Below are positions 36,684 to 45,889 of a stretch of DNA of 64,000 nt, one piece after another (position 1 is the stretch's first letter; every line of letters starts with the position of its first letter). Origin of the DNA: Kribbella albertanoniae. GTDB taxonomy: Bacteria > Actinomycetota > Actinomycetes > Propionibacteriales > Kribbellaceae. Made by a program: the position numbers and the translations under genes. Under the pieces are notes generated by a model, which worked only from the letters and a program-made list of their open reading frames with translations, searched no databases and was not told where the DNA came from. The DNA lies in contig NZ_SMKA01000001.1 in assembly GCF_004348455.1 (NCBI RefSeq), forward strand, positions 1 through 64,000, given 5' to 3'.

Positions 36684-37735
36684 AGAACGACATCACTGAT
36701 CTGCTGCGGCAGGGTGACCCCGCGGTCGGGATCGACGACGGACCACTCGGCGGGCATGAGCTCGCCGGGCTGGAGCGGGTGCAGAGACGGATCGCAGCCG
36801 AGGGACAGGTCGCTGGCGCGACATCAACCACGAAGGCGCAGGTGCGCCGGTGGCCGAGACGGCGTACGGTCCTGGTCGCTGCCGCGGCCGCGGTCGTGGT
36901 GGGTGCCGGTGTTGTGGTGGTGGATCCGTTCGGCTCGGCGCCGGCGGCGACGGCGACGCTGCCGTTGCTCGGCGCGGCTGAGACTGCGGCGGGGCGCCCG
37001 GCCAAGGCCGAGCTGCTGGCGCTGGCCGCGGTCGCGGTCAGAGACACGATGCTGCCGGGGAATACCGGTCCGCTGCACGTCGTGCGGACGCGGGCGTGGA
37101 ATCTGGAAACCCGGGTCGACGGCCCGGACACCAACAACTCGGTCGTGCTGCCGCAGGAGATCACGCTGCAGTGGAACTCCGCGGACCTGTCGGGCCAGCA
37201 GACGGTGGCGACGGGCCAGCCGGTGATGGTGGCCGGGCAGAGCGAGGAGGCGTGGCGTGAGGCCAGTCAGCAGCGAACAGAAAACCGTCCCGACAACGAG
37301 ACGTCTTGGCCCGCCGGTTCCTACCAGCCTGCGTTCAAATACCCGCTCGAGGCAGCCACACTGCCCGCGATGCTCAACACGGCTTTCCCGACCGAGATCG
37401 ACGGGACCGGGAAGATGACGATGGGGATCACGGCCCTGTACGGGGAGTCGACGCCACCGCCGGCAGTTCGGGCTGCGGTGCTGCGCACGCTGGCCGGTCG
37501 CGGTGACGTGGTGGCGCTGGGCCGGATGTCCGACCGGGCGGGGCGGCCCGGGCTCGGGTTCGCCGTGGACACGACCTACACCGGCTGGCCCCGGCGGCAC
37601 GTGCTGATCTTCAACCCGTCGACGGGCACGTTGCTGGCCGAGGAGGACGTGCTGACGGGAAAGCCAGGAGCGTTGGATCTGCCGTTCCCGTCGGTGATCG
37701 GCTACCGGTTGTTCAGCCCGCCCACAAGCCGGTAA
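36680..37735 (+). CDS. CU044_5270 family membrane protein
   Basis: 351 residues. A cytoplasmic N-terminal ~60 residues (DPAVGIDD...) precede one transmembrane helix (VLVAAAAAVVVGAGVVVV, about 65-82) and a large extracellular domain ending DLPFPSVIGYRLF. This is the layout of the CU044_5270 family, commonly coupled to sigma factors. Probably regulates the sigma factor or responds to envelope conditions; the mechanism is unknown. Confidence 0.85.
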   Translation: MKNDITDLLRQGDPAVGIDDGPLGGHELAGLERVQRRIAAEGQVAGATSTTKAQVRRWPRRRTVLVAAAAAVVVGAGVVVVDPFGSAPAATATLPLLGAAETAAGRPAKAELLALAAVAVRDTMLPGNTGPLHVVRTRAWNLETRVDGPDTNNSVVLPQEITLQWNSADLSGQQTVATGQPVMVAGQSEEAWREASQQRTENRPDNETSWPAGSYQPAFKYPLEAATLPAMLNTAFPTEIDGTGKMTMGITALYGESTPPPAVRAAVLRTLAGRGDVVALGRMSDRAGRPGLGFAVDTTYTGWPRRHVLIFNPSTGTLLAEEDVLTGKPGALDLPFPSVIGYRLFSPPTSR

Positions 37736-37742
37736 GACGATG

Positions 37743-37787
37743 GGGGCCGCTCTGGATCCGCCTGCAGTGCGGATCCAGAGCGGCCCC
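37743..37787. terminator. bidirectional terminator with a 19-bp perfect stem
   Basis: The arms 37743-37761 and 37769-37787 are perfectly complementary (GGGGCCGCTCTGGATCCGC and its complement), with a 7-base loop, between the convergent CU044_5270 and inhibitor genes. It suits both strands. Confidence 0.92.
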
Positions 37788-37813
37788 TGGTGACAGGTGC
37801 TACCGGTCAGTGG

Positions 37814-38515
37814 TCAGAAGGTGAACCAGGACGACAGCTTGCCCTTGTAGCTGGCGTCAAGGACGGAACTCTTGGAGTTCTCCTGCTCGACCCACATGTA
37901 GCCGCTGTAGTTGGCGCCGTCGCAGGCCTGGACCCTGGTGTTGGTGTCGGTGTTCACCCAGCTGTAGGTCGAGTTCTCGAACCCCCACTGCTGAGCCGTG
38001 CTCTTCGTGGTGGCGCCGGTGAACTGCAGACGCCGACCAGCGAACTTCTCAGCGGTGTAAAAGCAATAGTAGTCCTTCGCGGTGATCCCGGACGGGCATC
38101 CTTCGACGGTCTGGGCGCCGAACTGGGACTCAACCGAAGTGATGCCGGCGCGCTTGAGCGCGTCCGGGCGGATGTTGGTCCCGAGGCCGTCCGGGGCGGT
38201 GGTCTGGCCGGGGCTGGGCCACACGACGGTGGTGCCGTTCTCGGGGACGTAGATGGCGTTGTCGCTGACCTGGATCCCGGTCGGCTGCAGCTTCAGCAGC
38301 TCGGCCATCTCCTGGGCCACCGACGACGCTGTGGCGACGTCCACGCTCTGACCGGTGTCATAGCCCGCCCACACTTGGGGCTGGCCGGTGGCGGCGGCGG
38401 GGGAGTGGTCGGTCAGGGGCTGGGCGGTGGCCGGTACGGCGGCCGAGAGGATGCCGGTCGCGAGGACGGTCGCGAGGACGGCGGCGCGGACGCGCCGGGT
38501 GAGCTTGTGGTGCAT
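37814..38515 (-). CDS. secreted peptidase-inhibitor family I36-like protein
   Basis: 233 residues from ATG 38515, with AAGGAG ten bases upstream. A Sec signal peptide (MHHKLTRRVRAAVLATVLATG...) has probable cleavage after ATA near residue 32. The C-terminal ~75 residues (YYCFYTAEKFAGRRLQFTG...QQWGFENSTYSWVNTD...GYMWVEQ) are a beta/gamma-crystallin-like I36 domain. Exported; may inhibit metalloproteases or be structural. The open frame upstream to 38851 is Pro/Arg-rich and not part of it. Confidence 0.85.
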   Translation of the reverse strand: MHHKLTRRVRAAVLATVLATGILSAAVPATAQPLTDHSPAAATGQPQVWAGYDTGQSVDVATASSVAQEMAELLKLQPTGIQVSDNAIYVPENGTTVVWPSPGQTTAPDGLGTNIRPDALKRAGITSVESQFGAQTVEGCPSGITAKDYYCFYTAEKFAGRRLQFTGATTKSTAQQWGFENSTYSWVNTDTNTRVQACDGANYSGYMWVEQENSKSSVLDASYKGKLSSWFTF

Positions 38516-38655
38516 GGGCGGTGTTCTCCTTCGGGTCAGGGCCTCACTTGGCCCAGGGCCCGGCCGCGCGGGCATGCGCGGCCGGGAGATTGTGGGCTCC
38601 TGCTGCTCGGCGAGCGGCGTGGTGCGCCACGGGCGGCGCCGAGCTGGGAGCGGGG

Positions 38656-39366
38656 TTAGGGCGGTGCCGGGCGGGGACCAGCTCGCACGAGATGAAGCGG
38701 CGGTGGTGGCGCGTGCCGCCGGCCCCGCAGGTACTCGGGTAGGCCGCGAGGCCGCCGGGTCGCGTCGGGCTGCGGGAATCCGGGCGCGAGGGTTTGTAGG
38801 AGGCCTTGAGCCTGCTCGTGTATGACGGCGTCGCCGCGCTCGAGCGCGCACATGGCGAGCTCAGCGATGATCGCGATCGACTCGCGGGCCCGCTCACCGG
38901 GCTGGTGCATGACCCGGCCTGCGGTGTGGCGAGCGGCGAGTGCGTGGAAGGTGGCTTCGCGGATCAGCTGGACCGTCAACGGGCCGACATTCGGCAGCTC
39001 GAGCAGCACGGCGTTGGTGACTGAGGCGACCTCTTCGGCGGTGTGGAAGCCTGCCCTCTTCAGGACGTTGAACGATCGGGCCTGGAGTGCTTCGTGGAGG
39101 TCTTCGAGCGGGATCTGGTCCAGGGGATGCTGACCGTGCTGGCTGGCGAGGACGGCGCGGATCGTCGCCAGGCCTTCCGGGCCGATCTGCCGTACGTCGA
39201 GCAGGTCGGCGTCGCTGGCCGCGACCAGTTCGGTAACGGTCGCGACGCCGGCACGCTCAAGGATGCCTGTGAGCCGGGTCGGCAGCGGCGGCTGGAGTCC
39301 GCAGAGCGGGCTGGGCGCGATGTCGCGGCCGCTGAAGAGTGGGGGCGTACCGGGTTGGCTCGTCAT
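38656..39366 (-). CDS. protein with RNA-polymerase-alpha C-terminal-domain-like (HhH) repeats
   Basis: 236 residues from ATG 39366, overlapping the upstream methyltransferase by ATGA. Two copies of an alpha-CTD-like helix-hairpin motif are visible: RLTGILERAGVATVTELVAASDADLLDVRQIGPEGLATI and FNVLKRAGFHTAEEVASVTNAVLLELPNVGPLTVQLI. These bind DNA or act as protein contacts. It lacks the polymerase assembly domain, so it is not RpoA. The last ~50 residues are Pro/Arg-rich. Function unknown. Confidence 0.7.
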   Translation of the reverse strand: MTSQPGTPPLFSGRDIAPSPLCGLQPPLPTRLTGILERAGVATVTELVAASDADLLDVRQIGPEGLATIRAVLASQHGQHPLDQIPLEDLHEALQARSFNVLKRAGFHTAEEVASVTNAVLLELPNVGPLTVQLIREATFHALAARHTAGRVMHQPGERARESIAIIAELAMCALERGDAVIHEQAQGLLQTLAPGFPQPDATRRPRGLPEYLRGRRHAPPPPLHLVRAGPRPAPP

Positions 39367-40343
39367 TGGGGGCCTGGTTTCTGCCCGATGCCGCCGGCCA
39401 TGAGGTTGCGGGCGGCGTTGTAGGCGCTGTAGGGATACCTCTTGTCGTCGTCGTCCTTGGTGGGCCAGTCGCGGCACGCGACGACGCCGTTTTCCAGGAG
39501 GTGTTGTCCCGGGAACAGGGCCCGGATCTCGTCGAGCGAGCGAAACCGAACGACGGGACCCATGCCTTCGCAGAACCCTTGCTCGGCCTGTAGCGCGTCC
39601 TGGACCAGCTCGGGATCCTCCGGGATGTGCAGGTCGCTGATCACCGTGCAGGAGCCTGCCGCTGCGGCGGCGACGTAGGCCTTCATCACCTTGGCCACCG
39701 CGGCCACCTCGCCGCAGTGCTGATGCAGGGTCGCGGTCTGCAGGATCGCGATGGGCTGTGACCAGTCCAGGAATGCCTGCACTGTTTCGTCTCTGAGCAG
39801 CCCTTTCGGGTTGAAGATGTTGCCGGCGATCACCTCGGTGTTGTCGTTGGTGGCGAGCAGGGCCCGGGCGTGGGCGACGACCATCGGGTCGTGGTCGACG
39901 TAGAGCACTTTTGCGTCGGGGTTGATCGATTGCACGACGTCGTGGATCGGGTTCGGGGTCGGGATCCCGACCCCGCAGTCGAGGAACTGGGTGATGCCGA
40001 CCTCATGCACGAGGTAGGTGCAGGCGCGCTCGCGGAACTCTTGGTTCTCGGTAATCACCGTGCTGAAGCCGGGTGAGAATTTGAGGACGGTGGCGATGAC
40101 CTCGCGGTCGGCGGCGAAGTTGTTCTTGCCTCCGGTCAGACCGTCCCAGACCCGTGCAGGATTCGGACTCCGCTCGTCGAACTCCACGGGTCGGGCACCG
40201 GCATAGCCGGGCGGGAGACACCAGCTCCGAGAGGAGACAACCGCGGCCGACCCGCTGCTGAGGTGCTGAAGCCGCTGGTGCTGATCGTCACCGACGCCGG
40301 TCTGGTCATCCGCCGCGGCCGGTGCGATGTGTTTCGTGTTCAT
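39363..40343 (-). CDS. SAM-dependent methyltransferase, DUF574/PF04672 type
   Basis: 326 residues from ATG 40343. The signature PNPARVWDGLTGGKNNFAADREV precedes an atypical SAM site GITQFLDCGVGIPTPNP and KVLYVDHDPMVVAHARALL. It ends FRSLDEIRALFPGQHLLENGVVACRDW. This large actinobacterial family has no settled substrate. It is a paralogue of the gene upstream and is coupled to the alpha-CTD-like gene. Confidence 0.88.
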   Translation of the reverse strand: MNTKHIAPAAADDQTGVGDDQHQRLQHLSSGSAAVVSSRSWCLPPGYAGARPVEFDERSPNPARVWDGLTGGKNNFAADREVIATVLKFSPGFSTVITENQEFRERACTYLVHEVGITQFLDCGVGIPTPNPIHDVVQSINPDAKVLYVDHDPMVVAHARALLATNDNTEVIAGNIFNPKGLLRDETVQAFLDWSQPIAILQTATLHQHCGEVAAVAKVMKAYVAAAAAGSCTVISDLHIPEDPELVQDALQAEQGFCEGMGPVVRFRSLDEIRALFPGQHLLENGVVACRDWPTKDDDDKRYPYSAYNAARNLMAGGIGQKPGPQ

Positions 40344-40486
40344 CTGTGGGGCGGTTGTTCCTGTCCGATGCTGGCGCGCTCGAGGAGGCTGGCGATTCGG
40401 GCGGACAGCTGTGGATCGAAAGCGTCGGGCGGTGTCGCCGCGATGTAGTCCCCCGGGGCGCAGAGGAGCGGTGCCGGGATGGTTCC

Positions 40487-41329
40487 TCATCGCTGACCTG
40501 GCTTGCGTCCGATGCCGCCGACGATGAGGTCGCGGAAGACGTTGTCGGACTTCTCGGGCGGTTGATTGGGCCAGTGGCGGCACGCGACGATGCCGGGGTT
40601 GAGGAGTTCCTGGCCGGGGAAGAGGGCGGCGATCTCGTCCGGTGCTCGGAACCAGCCGGTACTGAGACCGGCGAGAAAGATCTTCTCGATGTCGCGCGCG
40701 ACCCTGTGGCCGCCGGGCTGGTCGGGGTCGACGAGGTGGCTGATCACCGTGCAGGAGCCGGCTGCAACCGCGTCGATGTAGGTCTGCATCACCTCGGTCA
40801 GCTCGGCGGCTTCGCCCGGGTGGTGGTGCAGGGTGGCGGTGTGGATGATCGCGACCGGTTGCGACCAGTCGAAGAACGTCTTCACGATGTCGTTCTCGAG
40901 CAGCGTGGTCGGATCGAAGATGTCGGCCGCGACGACTTCGGTGTTGTCGTTGGTCTGCAGCAGCGCCCTGGCGTGGGCAAGGACTATCGAGTCGTTGTCG
41001 ATGTACAGCACCTTCGCGTCAGGCCGGACGGCCTGGACCACTGCGTGCAGGGGGTTCGAGATCGGGAGACCGGCCCCGCAGTCTAGGAATTGGGTGATGC
41101 CCAGTTCACCGGCCAGGTAGGCGCCGGCCCGGATCAGGAACTGCTGGTTGTCGACGGCAACCATGCTGAACTCGGGTGCGAGATCCCGGATGGCGGCCAC
41201 GACCTCACGGTCGGACGCGTAGTTGTTCTTGCCGCCGAGCAGGCAGTCCCAGACCCGTGCACTGGCAGGGACGCCGATGTTGAAGCCGACGTCGGCCGTG
41301 TCTGGGTGCGGGTCGTGCTGGCTGCTCAC
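40487..41329 (-). CDS. SAM-dependent methyltransferase, DUF574/PF04672 type (second copy)
   Basis: 280 residues from GTG 41329 (GAGAGG upstream); the open frame extends to 41986 without family features. ASARVWDCLLGGKNNYASDREVVAA, ITQFLDCGAGLPISNPLHAVVQ and LYIDNDSIVLAHARALLQTNDNTEVVAAD parallel the downstream copy closely, pointing to an old tandem duplication. The gap between the two genes is 143 bases. The truncated third relative at 56.3 kb shows this family has spread locally. Confidence 0.9.
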   Translation of the reverse strand: MSSQHDPHPDTADVGFNIGVPASARVWDCLLGGKNNYASDREVVAAIRDLAPEFSMVAVDNQQFLIRAGAYLAGELGITQFLDCGAGLPISNPLHAVVQAVRPDAKVLYIDNDSIVLAHARALLQTNDNTEVVAADIFDPTTLLENDIVKTFFDWSQPVAIIHTATLHHHPGEAAELTEVMQTYIDAVAAGSCTVISHLVDPDQPGGHRVARDIEKIFLAGLSTGWFRAPDEIAALFPGQELLNPGIVACRHWPNQPPEKSDNVFRDLIVGGIGRKPGQR

Positions 41330-42054
41330 AGTGGCAAGGGCCTCTCGGGCTGCGCGGCTGGAGTGGGGAGGGTGGGCCCGGTGGGTGATCGTGCGGCGAC
41401 CACCCACCGGGCGATGCGGGATCCTCGGCGGTTCCTGGGAGGGGTATCGACCTGCCGACGGGGGAGTGGCGGATCGACGGCCGCCGGGATCCCGGTCTGG
41501 GGTGGTGCTGGAGACAAGGGTGTCGGTGTCATGAACCGAGCCCGCAGTGAGGGGAGGTCGGCCTCGTCTCCGGCACCAGCTGGTGGGGAACTCGCTTCGG
41601 CGAGCTGGTGTTCGACCCGGCCGGCGGCATCGTCCTGGGGGGACGACCGGTGTTAGTCGTCCTCGTCGCGCCAGCGGCGGAACTGGTCGTTGAGCCGGGC
41701 GAACCAGCGGTGCGCCCAAGTCCTCGTTGAGGCCAGTCGCCGGGTGAGCCACTCCATGGGGTCTCGCCCAGCCCGGTGCCGTCAGGGGCAAGGCCCCTGT
41801 CGAGCCGGGGGACAGCCGCAGCTGACGTGCCGTCAATCGCATGGCTGACCTCCCCCAGAAGTTCCCGCAGCGCCACGCGATTGCCACGCAGCTGAGCCCG
41901 GTCGTCTCACCCAGTGATGATGAATGTGCAACCAGTAAGCACCGTCGGGGCGTGCCTGGGGATGGCCAAATCGGGACATTCGGCACTTACTGATGGTGGC
42001 CAAAAGTGGGCGGCCCACTACCGAGCGGTGTGAGTTGGCGTCTACGGTTGGGCC
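41330..42054. other. divergent intergenic region
   Basis: 725 bases with no supportable gene between the methyltransferase operon and the regulator. The palindrome at 42005-42019 is the only element seen. Confidence 0.5.
42005..42019. promoter_or_regulatory. 15-bp palindrome upstream of the XRE-like gene
   Basis: AGTGGGC (42005-42011), centre G, GCCCACT (42013-42019), 35 bases before the downstream start. It may be the regulator's own operator. Confidence 0.45.
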
Positions 42055-43332
42055 ATGGCAAAGGACCCGGCCTCGCGCAACCTGGCGCTGAAGGCCTGGA
42101 TGGACGAGCACGAGGTCTCGGCGGGCGAGTTCGCCGAGATGCTGAACGAGGCGATGTACGCAGGCGGCCGGCAGGACGGTGATGTGACGCGGCGGACGGT
42201 GTTCCGGTGGCTGTCGGGGGAGCGCCGTTCACCGCAGACGGCACAGCTGAAGGCCTTGGAGACGGTGACCGGGAAGACGGCAGCCGAGCTGGGGTTCGTT
42301 CCTCGCCGAGTGCTGGTGCGGCCCATTCCGTCGCTGCAGGACGCACCGGTGCAGCGGCGCACGTTCCTGGCGGCCGCGTCGACGACGACGTTGGCGACAC
42401 TGGCCGCGACAAGTTCGACCGGGCGGCCGACGGTCGGTTTGCCGGACGTGACGCGGCTGCGGGGGCAGTTGAACGAGTTGTGGCTGCACGACGATCAGTT
42501 CGGCGGCGGATCGAGTCTGGAGCAGCGCGCGATCGCGCTGGCCGAGCGCACGCTGGGACTACAGCAAAACGGCGCAGCGACCCAGCGAGTCCGGGCGCGG
42601 CTGTACGCGCTGGCGGCAGCGTTCACGAGCGCGGCGATGTTCGCCGCCTTCGACGCCCGCCGCCTCACCGAAGCGCAGCACCACCTGGAGAAGGCGGTGA
42701 CGCTGGCGGGCCTGTCCGGCGATGCCCAGGTGCAGCACCAGCTCTGGCGCTACGCCTCGATGCTCGCGGTCCACAAGGGCCGCTACACCGACGCGATCGC
42801 CGCGGCCGAGGCGTGCGCGCAGACGAAGGTACACCGCGCGGATCCGTTCTTCGCCTCGATGACGCACAGCCGGATCGCGCTGGCCGCCTCGAACCTCGGC
42901 GACGGTGCCCGCGCTCTGCGCGCGCTCGAGCGCTCCGCCGAAGCACTTGAGCGGGCCGAGACCTCGATCCCGCGCCCGGCGTCGGTGAACTTCTACACCC
43001 TCGGAGAGCTCCACGGCCTGGCCGGCATCGTTCACTACCGGCTGGGGATCGCGGCGGAGTCCGAATCGCATATCCACCGCTGCCTGGCCGAGCTACGTGC
43101 CGACCAGCACCGCAACCGCTCCTACTACCGCGCCCAAGCCGCCTTGGCCCAGCTGGCGCAGGGCGACGTCGACCAGGCCCTGGCCACCGCTCAGAGCGTG
43201 GTTCCGTCCCCGACCGACCTGACGCCTGGTCGGGTGTCGCACCTGCTGGCGACGTTCACCTCCGCGCTCACCCAGAACGCGGCCAGCGGCACGGCCGTCC
43301 GTGACTGGCGCGACTTCGTCCGTGCGCTCTGA
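42055..43332 (+). CDS. helix-turn-helix protein with helical-repeat domain and RR-containing linker
   Basis: 425 residues. The N-terminal ~80 residues form a divergent helix-turn-helix (ALKAWMDEHEVSAGEFAEMLNEAMY...VTRRTVFRWLSGERRSPQTAQLKALETV). Then comes VQRRTFLAAASTTTLATLAA, which resembles a twin-arginine segment but lies internally (residues ~100-120). The rest is Ala-rich helical repeat (TPR-like). Members of this actinomycete family act as pleiotropic regulators. The GNAT gene follows after 40 bases. Confidence 0.75.
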   Translation: MAKDPASRNLALKAWMDEHEVSAGEFAEMLNEAMYAGGRQDGDVTRRTVFRWLSGERRSPQTAQLKALETVTGKTAAELGFVPRRVLVRPIPSLQDAPVQRRTFLAAASTTTLATLAATSSTGRPTVGLPDVTRLRGQLNELWLHDDQFGGGSSLEQRAIALAERTLGLQQNGAATQRVRARLYALAAAFTSAAMFAAFDARRLTEAQHHLEKAVTLAGLSGDAQVQHQLWRYASMLAVHKGRYTDAIAAAEACAQTKVHRADPFFASMTHSRIALAASNLGDGARALRALERSAEALERAETSIPRPASVNFYTLGELHGLAGIVHYRLGIAAESESHIHRCLAELRADQHRNRSYYRAQAALAQLAQGDVDQALATAQSVVPSPTDLTPGRVSHLLATFTSALTQNAASGTAVRDWRDFVRAL

Positions 43333-43372
43333 CCGACCTCGCTGTTCCGCCACCTTCCCCCTGAGGAGCATT

Positions 43373-43918
43373 GTGTCCGCCGAGATCCAGCTTGTCCGCT
43401 ACGGCGCCGATCAGCTCGCCGCCATCCGTCCGACGCTGGTCAGCCTGTACGCCGAGGTCTACGAGACCGAAGCGGCCACTGACCCGTTCTTCTCGATTGA
43501 GCGGTACGAAGGACGCCTCACCGGGCACTCGTCACGGCCGAGCTGGGAAGCCGTCGTCGCCTTCGACGGCGGCGAGGCCGCCGGCTACGCCTACGCCGCC
43601 GCCCTCCCACCGACCACGCGCTGGTGGGACCACATGCTCAATCCACTGCCGCCCGCCGACACCGTGGAGGACGGGCAACGGACCCTAGCGCTGTTCGAGC
43701 TAATGGTCCGCAAACCCTGGCGCGGCACCGGCCTGTCGACCCGGATCCACGAAACCCTCCTCGAAGGCCGCCCCGAAGAGCGGGTGACGCTACTCGTCGA
43801 ACCCGGACACCCCAAGGTGAAGGCCCTGTACGAGTCGTGGGGCTACACCAACATCGGCGACCAACAGCCCTTCCCCGACGCGCCCATCTACGCCACCATG
43901 CTGCGGCCCCTCCACTGA
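43373..43918 (+). CDS. GNAT-family acetyltransferase
   Basis: 181 residues from a GTG with GAGGAG seven bases upstream; the longer frame from 43301 overlaps the previous gene. GNAT features: AVVAFDGGEAAGYAYAA (beta strands 2-4), LMVRKPWRGTGLSTRIHETLL (the acetyl-CoA R/Q-x-x-G-x-G/A loop as RGTGL) and VEPGHPKVKALYESWGYTNIG. The substrate is unknown. Probably co-transcribed with the regulator upstream. Confidence 0.87.
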   Translation: MSAEIQLVRYGADQLAAIRPTLVSLYAEVYETEAATDPFFSIERYEGRLTGHSSRPSWEAVVAFDGGEAAGYAYAAALPPTTRWWDHMLNPLPPADTVEDGQRTLALFELMVRKPWRGTGLSTRIHETLLEGRPEERVTLLVEPGHPKVKALYESWGYTNIGDQQPFPDAPIYATMLRPLH

Positions 43919-43950
43919 GTCGACGCCTCGGGCTGGCTGTACTGGGTCGG

Positions 43951-44541
43951 TCAGAGCAGTTGCATCACGGCCTGCAGCAGCGCCGCGGCGACCTCCTCCG
44001 GCGTACCGTCGGCCGGCTGGCTGCGCAGCGTCCACCCGGACTCGTACAGCTCGTACAGCACGGCGTCGTAGACTGCGTGCTGCGCGATGAACGCAGCCGC
44101 TGGGTGTGGCTGGTCGCCGCGGACTGCGGCGCGGGCCTGACAGATGCTGGAGTCGGCGAGCAGCGCGACCGTGAGATCGGGGACGAGCGCGTCACGGTTC
44201 AGGGTGCGCAGGAAGTCCGGCGCGGCCCCGGCGAGCTCGTGCAGCGCGAACGCGCTGGGCAGGTAACTGTCGTAGACAACCACCGCCCCGCGCTCCAGGG
44301 CTGGAGTCACGACGTGGTTCAACTGTCGGTAGCGGTCGCCGGCAGACAGGCACGCCAGGATCTGACCGTCGTGCCGACCCATCGGCTCGTGCCTGAGGAC
44401 GTCGCCGATCGGTGATGCGCTGGGTTCGCCGGCCATCACGACCTCGAGCTCCAAGCGGCGAAGACCCGCCGCGAGCAGCGCGCAGGCGGTGGTCTTGCCG
44501 ACCGCGGTCGGGCCATCGACGACGATAAGGGTGCCGCTCAC
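43951..44541 (-). CDS. thymidylate-kinase-like P-loop protein
   Basis: 196 residues. Walker A is GPTAVGKTT (10-18); a DRYRQL motif near residue 69 and YDSYLPSAFALHELAG near 88 follow the dTMP kinase layout, with a degenerate lid. It overlaps the upstream helical protein by ATGA and ends 33 bases before the convergent GNAT stop. This dTMP-kinase-like plus helical-protein pair recurs in actinomycetes; it may phosphorylate a nucleotide or another small molecule. Last gene of the coupled operon. Confidence 0.8.
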   Translation of the reverse strand: MSGTLIVVDGPTAVGKTTACALLAAGLRRLELEVVMAGEPSASPIGDVLRHEPMGRHDGQILACLSAGDRYRQLNHVVTPALERGAVVVYDSYLPSAFALHELAGAAPDFLRTLNRDALVPDLTVALLADSSICQARAAVRGDQPHPAAAFIAQHAVYDAVLYELYESGWTLRSQPADGTPEEVAAALLQAVMQLL

Positions 44542-45701
44542 TCGGCACCCGCCCTGGGTCGGCCGGTTCCAGCTGTACGAGCCCCGTCCGGTGGCCTTTG
44601 CGTTGACTGCACAGACCGGCCTCCCGCGGCTGCGAGGTTGCGGATGGTGGTGGCTTCGCTGTGACGGACGACGTCGAGCAGTTTCCTGAGCTGCGATCGG
44701 CTAATCGAGTGGTCCAGGCCCGCTGACGCGACGGCGGCCCGGAGCCGTGCTCGCAGGGTGGCCGACAGGTCGCCGGCGATCGGGTGCGACAAGACGTCGC
44801 GAGCCGCGTACGCGTCGCCGGTGAGTGCGGGATCGCTGTTCAGCGCCTGAACCAACGACGCCGTCTCGCTGGCCGGGCTGAGGTCGGCAGCAGTGAGGAT
44901 GAGCCGGGTGCGGAACACAACAAGATCCGCCGCCGGGGCGGCGCGTTCGAGTTCGGCCGGGCTGAACAGCGGCTTGGTGCTGACCGGATCGCAGAGGCGG
45001 CCGAGGGCCCGGCGGACGAGGTGTTCCCAGCGTTCGGCCGGCTTGGCGGTGGCCAGGAGTTCGCGGGCGGTAGCGGTGTCGCCGCGCAGGTGGTGGGCGA
45101 TGACGGCGATCTGGCGGCCGTCGAGGAGCCGGCCGCCGATGCCCCGATGCAGCTCAACGGCGGTGAGTGCTTCATTCCAGCGCCCGGCGGTGGTGAGCGC
45201 GCGGGTTCCATCAGCCGACAGCACGGTCCACAGCCACCGGACGATCTCCGGCCGGGCAGCTGGGGTAAGGAGTTCGTCGAAGTCGATCGTGTGGCCTGCG
45301 ACGTCGACCTGGTCGTCATGCTGGGCTGCGGTGAGCAGGCCGGTCAGGAGCTGGTGGCCCTGCTCAGCCTTCCCTGCGCGGATCTCCAGGCGTGCAAGGT
45401 TGACGATGGGCTCAAGCGCCCGCCGGGCGTCGCCCGCGTCGAGCGGCTGGACCTGGCGATACAAGCGCAGTTGTTGCAGGCAGCAGGCCCGGGCAAGGTC
45501 GACTAGGCCGGCGTCGCTGGCGATGATCGCTGCCTGATGATGCACCGTCGCGGCCAGCGTCAACGCTTCGGCTCCGGTGGTGCGCCGGGCCCGGCGAACG
45601 GTGGCGACGAGCTGGTCGATCCGCCCGCTCAGAGATCGGCAGGCCGATCGCGGGTGCGCGACCAGCGGAAACCACCTCAGCGCGGCGGAGATGTTGATCA
45701 T
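44538..45701 (-). CDS. helical-repeat (TPR-like) protein coupled to the kinase
   Basis: 387 residues from ATG 45701, with GGTGGAGGG upstream and an ATGA overlap with the preceding small membrane protein. It is Ala/Leu-rich helices throughout (EALTLAATVHHQAAIIASDAGLVDLARACCLQQLRLYRQ, then RAGKAEQGHQLLTGLL), similar to TPR/ARM-type scaffolds. No catalytic motif. The last ~30 residues are low-complexity. Probably an adaptor for the kinase. Confidence 0.75.
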   Translation of the reverse strand: MINISAALRWFPLVAHPRSACRSLSGRIDQLVATVRRARRTTGAEALTLAATVHHQAAIIASDAGLVDLARACCLQQLRLYRQVQPLDAGDARRALEPIVNLARLEIRAGKAEQGHQLLTGLLTAAQHDDQVDVAGHTIDFDELLTPAARPEIVRWLWTVLSADGTRALTTAGRWNEALTAVELHRGIGGRLLDGRQIAVIAHHLRGDTATARELLATAKPAERWEHLVRRALGRLCDPVSTKPLFSPAELERAAPAADLVVFRTRLILTAADLSPASETASLVQALNSDPALTGDAYAARDVLSHPIAGDLSATLRARLRAAVASAGLDHSISRSQLRKLLDVVRHSEATTIRNLAAAGGRSVQSTQRPPDGARTAGTGRPRAGAE

Positions 45702-45889
45702 CCCTCCACCACCGTCTCCATCAGAACTGGCCACCCGCCCTCAGCGGACGGTGCACCGCAGTTGACAGGTAGCTCATGAGCCGTCGACGGCCGGTGACCG
45801 GTGAGGCCGAAGGCGATACCGAACGCGATCGAGGCGAGCACAAGACACAGATCGAGGACCAGCAGGTCGCCACCTGGCACCGGCGTCAT
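45698..45889 (-). CDS. small single-pass membrane protein
   Basis: 63 residues. One hydrophobic segment, LLVLDLCLVLASIAFGIAFGL (about 9-29), then a hydrophilic tail. ATGA overlaps at both its start (with the 195-residue gene) and its end (with the helical protein) argue strongly that it is translated. No family recognised. Confidence 0.7.
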   Translation of the reverse strand: MTPVPGGDLLVLDLCLVLASIAFGIAFGLTGHRPSTAHELPVNCGAPSAEGGWPVLMETVVEG

